Below are positions 1 to 6,353 of a stretch of 12,033 nt of DNA, one piece after another. The position numbers and the translations under genes were made by a program. The stretch's first letter is position 1. Each line of letters opens with the position of its first letter. The stretch is taken from the NCBI GenBank assembly GCA_903905395.1, contig CAIVGD010000123.1, forward strand, positions 1 through 12,033. The letters run 5' to 3'. The notes beneath the pieces are model-generated. The model made no database searches, was not told the DNA's origin, and saw only the letters and a program-made list of their open reading frames with translations. The DNA comes from an uncultured Verrucomicrobiota bacterium (lineage in GTDB: Bacteria; Verrucomicrobiota; Verrucomicrobiia; Methylacidiphilales; Verrucolacustridaceae).

Positions 1-1
1 C

Positions 2-964
2 CTGACCGAGGATCAACGCAAGAACATCACTGCCATCCCCGGCCTGCAGCGCAGGGCGCTCGAGGAAATCATTGCCGTGCGCGGTGCCATCTCGAAGGAA
101 TTGCGCAAGTTTCTCAGCGGCGGTCAGGCGGACAAGCCTGCTGTGGTCGCGCTTGGGCGGCGTTACGGCGAGCTCGACGGGGAGATGTCCTACTACTACG
201 CAATGGCCTTCGCAAAGGTGAACCGGACTTTGACGGATGAGCAACGCGCCGCCTTGAAGAAACTGCGCAACCTCGACGGTTATACCAGTGCCCCCGCTTA
301 CCTCTACTCCCAGCCGCTGCAGACGCTGCCCAACATCCAGAATACGGATTTCTTCTTCGCAGCACCCGGCTCGGCCCAGATCGCACCGTCATCCATCTCA
401 CCACCTGCCCCTCATGCCCAGTCGGGATTTCTACTGATGAGTCCCGACGTGGCCGACGGTGGAACGCTCCCGAAGGAGTTCACTGGGGACGGGGCGAGCG
501 CGACTCTGCCCCTCGAATGGAGCGGGGTGCCGGTTGGAACGAAGAGCTTCGCGATCATCATGCACCACATGGATCCCGAGGGAAAAACGAAGTGGTATTG
601 GACACTCTACAACATTCCGGCAGATGTCCGTAGCCTCCCGAAAAATGTCAATGGCACCGGAACGCTTGGCAACAACAGCGTCAATGGCAGGATAGAATAT
701 GCCCCACCCCATTCCAAGGGACCGGGGACAAAAACTTATGTTTACACCGTCTATGCCCTGTCGGCGCCGGTCAAACTCGACGTCCCGCCGTCTCAGGTTA
801 ATCGCGACGTACTGCTCGCAGCCATGAAGGACATCATCCTAAGCAGTGCCACAATGAGCGTGGTTTACACTCGCTTCCCCACGCCTGACGAGAAGCGCAA
901 CTTGGAAGGCAAACCTCCCCAGCCCACGGGGGATCAGACAATCAAAGAAAAACCTTCGCCATGA
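2..964 (+). CDS. LTxxQ-motif / PEBP (YbhB-YbcL-like) protein, 5'-partial
   Basis: The reading frame is open from the left edge, so the gene starts outside the window. A GTG at 77 is the first start-like codon but cuts into an apparent domain. Seen: the visible part has two LTxxQ-type motifs, LTEDQR at nt 2-19 and LTDEQR about 75 residues later, in a charged, probably helical region. A proline/alanine-rich linker follows, then a phosphatidylethanolamine-binding-protein-like domain (about residues 117-268 counted from GTG77) with FTGDGAS, LPLEWSGVP, SFAIIMHHMDPEG, WYWTLYNIP and YTVYALSA. Known: LTxxQ motifs occur in periplasmic Spy/CpxP-type proteins, and YbhB/YbcL proteins are small PEBP relatives of unclear function. 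Odd: the usual His of the HW ligand-site motif appears as Tyr (WYW), and the usual CPP reads APP, so ligand binding may be altered. Its stop overlaps the next ATG (ATGA). Function is unknown; the PEBP assignment is firm, the LTxxQ one moderate. Confidence 0.8.
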   Translation: MTEDQRKNITAIPGLQRRALEEIIAVRGAISKELRKFLSGGQADKPAVVALGRRYGELDGEMSYYYAMAFAKVNRTLTDEQRAALKKLRNLDGYTSAPAYLYSQPLQTLPNIQNTDFFFAAPGSAQIAPSSISPPAPHAQSGFLLMSPDVADGGTLPKEFTGDGASATLPLEWSGVPVGTKSFAIIMHHMDPEGKTKWYWTLYNIPADVRSLPKNVNGTGTLGNNSVNGRIEYAPPHSKGPGTKTYVYTVYALSAPVKLDVPPSQVNRDVLLAAMKDIILSSATMSVVYTRFPTPDEKRNLEGKPPQPTGDQTIKEKPSP

Positions 965-2391
965 AATCTCCGATGACATCGAGCGGCATGGCCACCGCAC
1001 CACGGCATCTGATTTTTTTCGTTTGCATGGCGTTCCTCCTGACCTCCGTCTGGGCGATCGCTCAAAACACGGGACCGGCCACCGGGCATGGGCCGCGGCA
1101 GCCGACTCCGTCCTTCACCCCGTCTCACCCGGCGGACGTCATCCTTGGACGTCCGACCGCCACGTCCATCGTGTTGAGCATGCTCAGCGACAGCAACATT
1201 TCGGGGGTCATTGCCTACGGGACACGATTGCCCGAACTTTCCTCACGAACCGGGAGCGTGTCGCTCCCAAAGGGGCAGGTTCAGGAAATCGTCATCGACA
1301 AACTCAAGCCTAACTCACGCTACTTCTGGCAACTGCGGGATGCGGCCACGGAGAAACCATTCGTCGATGGCGCCTTTAACACCAAGCGAGCGTCCGGCAG
1401 CGCATTTACCTTTACCGTCACCGCAGATTCCCATCTGGATGAGAACACGGACTCGATTCTCTACCAACGCACTCTGGCCAACGCCCTGGCGGACGCGCCG
1501 GATTTCCACGTGGACCTCGGCGATACCTTCATGACCGAGAGACACGAAAACCGTGAAAACGCCACACAGCAGTATCTCGCACAACGATTCTACTTCGGTC
1601 AGCTTTGCCATTCCGCACCGCTCTTCTTGGTCCTTGGCAATCACGACGGCGAAACTCCGCGCGGTCGCGGCGGCGACCCCAACAGTCTGGCCGTCTGGTC
1701 TAACATGATGCGGAAGCGGTTTTTCCCTAATCCCCTCCCCGATGGTTTTTACACGGGCAACGCGACGAAACGTTCGGAAGCCGGCCTGCTACAGGACTAT
1801 TACGCCTGGGAATGGGGCGACGCGCTGTTCGTCGTGTTGGATCCGTTCTGGTTCGATCAAAAACAGCGCGGCAAGAAAGATGGATGGACCCACACGCTTG
1901 GAACCGAACAGTACGCATGGCTCCAGCACACGCTCGAAGTGAGCAAGGCTAAGTTCAAATTCATCTTCATCCATCATCTTGTCGGGGGCATGGGTGATCA
2001 GGAACGCGGCGGCGCGGAAGCTGCCCCATTCTTTGAATGGGGTGGTAAGAACTCAGATGCCAGTGATGGCTTTCAACAGAATCGCCCAGGATGGGCCGCG
2101 CCAATCCACCAACTGCTGGTGAAAAACCACGTTGCCGCGGTATTCCATGGCCACGACCATCTCTATGCCAAGCAGGACCTCGATGGCATCGTGTATCAGG
2201 AAGTCCCCCAACCGGGCGACCCACGGGGCAGCACCCGCAATGCGGCGGAATACGGTTATACGAGCGGTGTCATTCTGGGGAGTTCAGGCCACCTCCGGGT
2301 TTTGGTTTCCGCCGATAGAGCGACCATAGACTATGTCCGTACGGACGGTTCGGTTGCGCACTCCTATGCCATCCAGAGCATGAAGCCATGA
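961..2391 (+). CDS. Exported metallophosphoesterase with FnIII-like N-terminus (copy 1)
   Basis: This 476-residue protein is a calcineurin-like metallophosphoesterase related to the purple acid phosphatase group. Residues 16-35 form a hydrophobic signal-like segment ending near WAIAQ, so export is likely. A beta-rich fibronectin-III-like region spans about 55-140 and ends in a NSRYFWQLR strand. The catalytic domain has all metal-ligand motifs: DSH (D156, H158), GD (D188), GNHD (227-229), a His pair (338-339) and GHDH (397-400). The first motif is DxH, as in general metallophosphoesterases, rather than the DxG of classic purple acid phosphatases, and GDxxY reads GDTF. The ATG at 961 overlaps the preceding stop and has no clear ribosome binding site, which suggests coupling. 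The Met at codon 10 would give a more ordinary signal peptide and is a real alternative start. Substrate is unknown; phosphomonoester or phosphodiester hydrolysis outside the cytoplasm is inferred. Confidence 0.85.
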   Translation: MKSPMTSSGMATAPRHLIFFVCMAFLLTSVWAIAQNTGPATGHGPRQPTPSFTPSHPADVILGRPTATSIVLSMLSDSNISGVIAYGTRLPELSSRTGSVSLPKGQVQEIVIDKLKPNSRYFWQLRDAATEKPFVDGAFNTKRASGSAFTFTVTADSHLDENTDSILYQRTLANALADAPDFHVDLGDTFMTERHENRENATQQYLAQRFYFGQLCHSAPLFLVLGNHDGETPRGRGGDPNSLAVWSNMMRKRFFPNPLPDGFYTGNATKRSEAGLLQDYYAWEWGDALFVVLDPFWFDQKQRGKKDGWTHTLGTEQYAWLQHTLEVSKAKFKFIFIHHLVGGMGDQERGGAEAAPFFEWGGKNSDASDGFQQNRPGWAAPIHQLLVKNHVAAVFHGHDHLYAKQDLDGIVYQEVPQPGDPRGSTRNAAEYGYTSGVILGSSGHLRVLVSADRATIDYVRTDGSVAHSYAIQSMKP

Positions 2392-3860
2392 AACTTTATC
2401 GCCTGTCGATCATCCTGTACCTGATGCTGGCCGCTTCGTGGACCGGTGCCCAGACCACGATGAAGCCGCATGAAGAACGCCACGCCAAGCGGGACCGCCC
2501 AAACGGCGCAACCATGTTTCCCGCCGAGCTTGCCGAGCTCCGCGCTCTCTCTCTGGTGCTGGGCCGACCGACGGACAAGAGCGTCGTGGTGAGCGTGCTC
2601 TCGGCTGACGACCGCGAGGGATATCTGGAATATGGAAGTAGCGAGGGACATCCCACTGCCAGGATCGACCTCGTGAAACTCCCCGCGAACATCCCCACCG
2701 ACTTCCTGCTCGATAAGTTGGATCGCAACACGCGTTACTTCTACCGGCTCCAACATCGCAAGCCCGGCGATTCCGCGTTCACCGCCGGCCCGGAATATAG
2801 TTTTCAAACTCAGCGTTCACCGGGAAACACCTTCACATTTGAGATTCAGGGCGATTCGCATCCCGAACGTCCACAGCAGTTCGACCCAGCGCTCTACGCC
2901 CAAACTCTGAGGGCGGTGGCGGCCGATCGTCCCGATTTCTACATGACGATCGGCGACGACTTCAGCGTGGACACCCTCCGCACCGTCACCCCCGAGGCGG
3001 TCAACAATATCTACTTAAACCAGCGGTACTTCCTGGGTTTGGCGGCCCACTCCTCCCCGATTTTTCTGATCAACGGCAATCATGAACAGGCGGCCGCCTG
3101 TAATCTCGACGGCACCCCGAACAACATGGCCGTCTGGGCTCAGAATACCCGCAACCACATTTTCCCTCAGCCGTCGCCCGACGGCTTCTACACCGGCGAC
3201 ACCACAGAGGTGCCGTTCATCGGTCTGCTGAGGGACTACTTCGCATGGACATGGGGTGACGCACTATTCGTCGTTATTGACCCGTACTGGCACTCCCCCA
3301 ATCCCGTGGATGCCGAGCATGGCGGGAGCAAGCATCCCCACCGTGACCTGTGGGCCGTTACCCTCGGAGATGAGCAGTACCAGTGGTTCAAGAAGACCCT
3401 GGAGTCCAGCAGGGCCAGACACAAATTCGTCTTTACTCATCACGTCCTTGGAACCGGCCGAGGAGGGATTGAGCAGGCCGATCTTTTCGAGTGGGGTGGC
3501 AAGAACAAGAAAGGCGACAACGAGTTTGCTGTAAGGCGAGCCGGCTGGGAATTGCCGATCCACCAACTGATGGCCAAGAACGGCGTGACCATCTTTTTCC
3601 AGGGGCATGACCACCTCTTTGCCCGACAACAACTCGATGGGGTTATCTACCAGACACTGGCCGAACCAGCAGATCCGAACTACGCCCTCTACAACAAGGA
3701 GGCCTACCGTACGGGCGACATCCTGCCCAACTCCGGCCGCGTGCGCGTCACCGTCGGTCCAGATCAGGTGACTGTGGAATACCTCCACTCATGGCTCCCC
3801 AAAGATGAGACGGAATCTCACAAGAACGGGGAAGTGGCTTTCCGCTATTCCATTCCATAA
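2388..3860 (+). CDS. Exported metallophosphoesterase with FnIII-like N-terminus (copy 2)
   Basis: This 490-residue protein is a paralogue of the gene just upstream and is joined to it by an ATGA overlap. It starts with a short canonical signal peptide (hydrophobic residues 6-19, likely cleavage around TGA-QTT). A fibronectin-III-like region at about 53-142 precedes the catalytic domain, with metal-ligand motifs DSH (156-158), GD (189-190), GNHE (230-233), HH (351-352) and GHDH (406-409). It shares blocks with copy 1 outside the catalytic motifs: VLGRPT, DGFYTG, WGDALFVV, FEWGGKN, PIHQL and LDGVIYQ. It differs in GNHE versus GNHD, in the residues after DSH, and in an insert before WAVTLGDEQYQW. 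The pair most simply reflects tandem duplication followed by divergence. No substrate can be named. It is the last plus-strand gene; its TAA lies next to a terminator-like signal that serves the opposite strand. Confidence 0.86.
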   Translation: MKLYRLSIILYLMLAASWTGAQTTMKPHEERHAKRDRPNGATMFPAELAELRALSLVLGRPTDKSVVVSVLSADDREGYLEYGSSEGHPTARIDLVKLPANIPTDFLLDKLDRNTRYFYRLQHRKPGDSAFTAGPEYSFQTQRSPGNTFTFEIQGDSHPERPQQFDPALYAQTLRAVAADRPDFYMTIGDDFSVDTLRTVTPEAVNNIYLNQRYFLGLAAHSSPIFLINGNHEQAAACNLDGTPNNMAVWAQNTRNHIFPQPSPDGFYTGDTTEVPFIGLLRDYFAWTWGDALFVVIDPYWHSPNPVDAEHGGSKHPHRDLWAVTLGDEQYQWFKKTLESSRARHKFVFTHHVLGTGRGGIEQADLFEWGGKNKKGDNEFAVRRAGWELPIHQLMAKNGVTIFFQGHDHLFARQQLDGVIYQTLAEPADPNYALYNKEAYRTGDILPNSGRVRVTVGPDQVTVEYLHSWLPKDETESHKNGEVAFRYSIP

Positions 3861-3881
3861 AAAAACCAGAACAGCGGTTCT
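3859..3881 (-). terminator. Putative rho-independent terminator of the hyp block
   Basis: Read on the minus strand, a 5-bp stem AGAAC/GTTCT closes a CGCT loop and is followed by GG and seven T residues (plus-strand A run 3859-3865). It lies 38 nt downstream of the hypE stop, where the long minus-strand transcript should end. The T run overlaps the stop codon of the converging phosphoesterase gene. The stem is short and only partly GC, so this is a weak candidate. On the plus strand the hairpin is not followed by a T run. Confidence 0.4.
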
Positions 3882-3913
3882 TCCCGCAAACAATAGGCAC
3901 CTCCGCCGGGAAG
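3880..3913. repeat. Small inverted repeat in the convergent gap
   Basis: A perfect 7-bp inverted repeat (CTTCCCG ... CGGGAAG) with a 20-nt loop sits in the 59-bp gap between the converging genes. It shares two bases with the terminator-like hairpin, so the two could not form fully together. Neither side is followed directly by a T run. It may help 3'-end formation or be chance. Confidence 0.25.
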
Positions 3914-3919
3914 TCCGCT

Positions 3920-4975
3920 TCAGCAGATCCGCGGAAGCTGTTCCCCGGACAATAGATCCAGAATGCGGTTGGTGCCGATGGCATTGGTCATGGTCACCCA
4001 TCCGGTAGAAGCCGGCTTGACCTCCCCGATCAACGAGGCCTCGCGCCCCAGCGGATGCGTTCTTAAAACGGAGAGGGCGCGATCGGCATCTTCGGCTGGA
4101 ACGATCGTGATAAATCGTCCTTCATTGGCCACATAGAGCGGGTCCAATCCCAGGATCTCACAGGCGCCCTTGACCGGTTCGCAGACCGGAATAGTTTTCT
4201 CACGAACGTGGATATCCAAACCGCTGACGGAGACGATCTCGTTCAAGGCGCTGGCCAGCCCCCCTCGCGTGAGATCCCGCAAACAGTGAATCCTAATTCC
4301 GGCATTCAGTAGTTTTTGCACCGGCTCAGAGAGCGGCGCCGCGTCGCTTTCGATCGCGCCTTCAAAGGCCAGCCCTTCTCTTTGCGCCATGATGGCTATG
4401 CCATGCCGTCCCAGGTCCCCGTTGAGTAGGATCTTGTCCCCTGCCCGGATGCTTTTGGGATGGATCTTCAACGAGTGTTTGACGACCCCGATTCCTGCGG
4501 TGGTAATGAAAATGCCGTCGCCCTTCCCCTTGTCCACGACTTTGGTGTCCCCTGTAACCAGTTGGACGGAACAAGCATCGGCGGCCTGCCGCATGGATTC
4601 GACCACACGACGCAAAACGTCCATTTCGGTGCCTTCCTCCAAAATAAATCCGGCGCTCAGATAAAGTGGGACGGCGCCGCACATGGCCAGATCATTGACT
4701 GTCCCGTAGATCGCCAGGGTTCCGATATTTCCGCCCGGGAAAAAAAGCGGATGAACCACGTACGAATCCGTCGTAAAGGCCAATCGTGAGCTTTCCAGCG
4801 GCAAGACCGCGCCGTCATGTTGCACTTCCAGATTTCCTCCGTCCAACGCCGGGCGAAAAACAGTCGCAATGAGTTGCTGCATCATTTTGCCGCCACCGCC
4901 ATGCGCCAATAATATCCTCTCTCCGTCTGAAATCGGCAGTGGGCAAGAGATGGAAAACTCGGGAAGCGGCTTCAT
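3920..4975 (-). CDS. hypE: Hydrogenase maturation protein HypE (carbamoyl dehydratase)
   Basis: HypE receives the carbamoyl group from HypF on its C-terminal cysteine, dehydrates it with ATP to a thiocyanate, and donates cyanide to the HypC-HypD iron. The 351-residue protein shows the PurM/AIR-synthase-like fold signatures: HGGGGK (25-30), TTDSYVV (68-74), FFPGGNIG (78-85), GTVNDLA (91-97), VTGDTKVV (140-147) and RDLTRGGLASALNEI (233-247). It ends in PRIC, with the reactive Cys as the last residue (C351), as in functional family members. I chose the ATG at 4975 because it overlaps the hypD stop (ATGA), has an AAGGCGAGG site 10 nt upstream, and gives the usual length. A further in-frame extension to 5122 would only repeat hypD-coding DNA and has no family match. 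It is the last gene of the hydrogenase block. Confidence 0.97.
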   Translation of the reverse strand: MKPLPEFSISCPLPISDGERILLAHGGGGKMMQQLIATVFRPALDGGNLEVQHDGAVLPLESSRLAFTTDSYVVHPLFFPGGNIGTLAIYGTVNDLAMCGAVPLYLSAGFILEEGTEMDVLRRVVESMRQAADACSVQLVTGDTKVVDKGKGDGIFITTAGIGVVKHSLKIHPKSIRAGDKILLNGDLGRHGIAIMAQREGLAFEGAIESDAAPLSEPVQKLLNAGIRIHCLRDLTRGGLASALNEIVSVSGLDIHVREKTIPVCEPVKGACEILGLDPLYVANEGRFITIVPAEDADRALSVLRTHPLGREASLIGEVKPASTGWVTMTNAIGTNRILDLLSGEQLPRIC

Positions 4976-6102
4976 GAATGCGGGACCTCGCCTTGGGCGC
5001 TTGATGCCACACCCCGGGCACCTTTCCGATACCGATAATACGCCGCACAGGCGCCTTCCGAGGAAACCATCGTCGCACCCAGCGGACGATCCGGAGTGCA
5101 ACGCACGCCGAAGGCCGCACATTCGTAAGGCTTCTTAAGCCCCTGAAGGACGAGGCCGCTGATGCATTCAGGAGATTCCTCCGCATGGATTTCCTGAACC
5201 CCAAAGCGTGTCTCCGCATCAAATTCCGCGTACTCTGCCGTCAACGCTAATCCGCTTTTAGGGATCTCACCAATCCCCCGCCATTTGCGGGCCACCACAC
5301 GGAACACCTCTTGAATCAACGAGCGGGCCATGGGATTGCCTTGGCGTCGGACGGACCGCGCATACTGGTTTTCCACGCGATGTTCGCCTTTTTCCAACTG
5401 CCTCACGCACATCAGTATCCCCTGCAAGATATCCAGTGGCTCAAACCCCGTGACCACGATCGGAACCGCGTACCGTTCTGCGATGGGGTCGTACTCCTCG
5501 TATCCCATGATGGTGCAAACATGGCCGGCAGCTAAAAAAGCCTGAACACGGTTTTGTGGGGAAGAAAGTATCGCCTCGATGGCCGGTGGTACCAACACAT
5601 GTGAAACCAAGATGGAAAAGTTGTGAATTTTTTTCTTCTTAGCTTGAAACACCGCCATGGCATTAGCCGGTGCCGTGGTTTCAAAACCCACGGCAAAGAA
5701 AACAACCTGCTTCCCGGGGTTGGCTTCCGCAATCCCGAGCGCATCTAGGGGGGAGTACACAATCCGCACGTCACCACCCCTGGCTTTCACGGAAAAAAGA
5801 TCAGCCTGGCTTCCGGGCACGCGCAACATGTCCCCGAACGAACAGAAAATAACCCCAGGGAACGACGCGATGGCCAGAGCCTTATCGATGAGCTCCAGCG
5901 GTGTGACACAAACGGGACATCCCGGGCCATGCACCAAGGTGATGGTTTTAGGCAGGAGTTCGTCTAGTCCGAATTTGACGATCGCATGGGTCTGCCCTCC
6001 GCAGATCTCCATCACCGTCCAAGGTCTCGTGGCGATCTTGTGGATGGCATTGGCGTAGCGGAGCGCGCCTTCTGCGTGGCGGTATTCCTCGATGAATTTC
6101 AT
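4972..6102 (-). CDS. hypD: Hydrogenase maturation protein HypD
   Basis: HypD is the iron-sulfur scaffold on which, together with HypC, the Fe(CN)2CO group of the active site is built. The 376-residue protein has the expected conserved blocks: EICGGQTH (C34), HGPGCPVCVTP (C62 and C65, the redox cysteine pair), FGDMLRVPGS, AVGFETTAPANA, and a C-terminal cysteine region that binds a [4Fe-4S] cluster (C313, C328, C335 and C352, in contexts GLKKPYECAAFG and MVSSEGACAAYYRY). Length and motif order are normal and no key cysteine is missing. The ATG overlaps the hypC stop by four bases and has an AAGGAG site 8 nt upstream. Downstream it overlaps hypE in the same way. Cytoplasmic. Confidence 0.97.
   Translation of the reverse strand: MKFIEEYRHAEGALRYANAIHKIATRPWTVMEICGGQTHAIVKFGLDELLPKTITLVHGPGCPVCVTPLELIDKALAIASFPGVIFCSFGDMLRVPGSQADLFSVKARGGDVRIVYSPLDALGIAEANPGKQVVFFAVGFETTAPANAMAVFQAKKKKIHNFSILVSHVLVPPAIEAILSSPQNRVQAFLAAGHVCTIMGYEEYDPIAERYAVPIVVTGFEPLDILQGILMCVRQLEKGEHRVENQYARSVRRQGNPMARSLIQEVFRVVARKWRGIGEIPKSGLALTAEYAEFDAETRFGVQEIHAEESPECISGLVLQGLKKPYECAAFGVRCTPDRPLGATMVSSEGACAAYYRYRKGARGVASSAQGEVPHS
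4986..4994 (-). promoter_or_regulatory. Ribosome binding site of hypE
   Basis: AAGGCGAGG on the minus strand, 10 nt before the ATG at 4975 and within the end of hypD, decides the hypE start against a longer in-frame extension. Confidence 0.6.
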
Positions 6103-6353
6103 CCGGACGGCTCCTTGAGTTCCTCCAAACCATCCATTTCCGCGAGGTAGCTGAAAACTTCCCGTGCTTCGGCCTCATCTAAAACACTGATCGCAAATCC
6201 CACATGCACGATTACATATTGGTTCAACAGCACCTCCGGAACATACGCCAGGTTCACCTCTTTCAGAATTCCTCCAAAGTCCACCTTCCCAGTCCTAAAA
6301 AAAGGATCTTCACCATGGATCTCGATCAGTTTTCCAGGTACGGCTAAACACAT
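6099..6353 (-). CDS. hypC: Hydrogenase maturation chaperone HypC
   Basis: HypC is a small OB-fold chaperone that binds iron with HypD and then carries the Fe(CN)2CO unit to the apo large subunit, here presumably HoxH. The 84-residue protein begins MCLAVPGK, with the essential cysteine at position 2 exposed once the initiator Met is removed, and has the conserved YVIVHVGFAI block with the family histidine at H50. Length is typical. The gene starts inside the last ten bases of hypF, with a strong AAAGGAGAGG site just upstream, and ends in an ATGA overlap with hypD. It could in principle be a HybG-type paralogue, but its place in a single complete maturation set favours HypC. Confidence 0.96.
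   Translation of the reverse strand: MCLAVPGKLIEIHGEDPFFRTGKVDFGGILKEVNLAYVPEVLLNQYVIVHVGFAISVLDEAEAREVFSYLAEMDGLEELKEPSG
6111..6116 (-). promoter_or_regulatory. Ribosome binding site of hypD
   Basis: AAGGAG on the minus strand, 8 nt before the hypD ATG and inside the last codons of hypC, supports the ATGA-overlap start. Confidence 0.7.

Noticed and set aside
77..79. GTG as true start of the LTxxQ/PEBP protein
   Set aside because: The frame stays open to the window edge and the upstream codons carry an LTxxQ-type motif matching one inside the protein, so the start is outside.
3264..3788. 174-codon open frame on the minus strand inside the second phosphoesterase gene
   Set aside because: Shadow of a gene with complete catalytic motifs; no ribosome binding site or family match seen.
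4976..5122. 49-residue N-terminal extension of HypE
   Set aside because: It overlaps the conserved cysteine region of hypD, and the ATG at 4975 gives the normal HypE length with a ribosome binding site and an ATGA junction.
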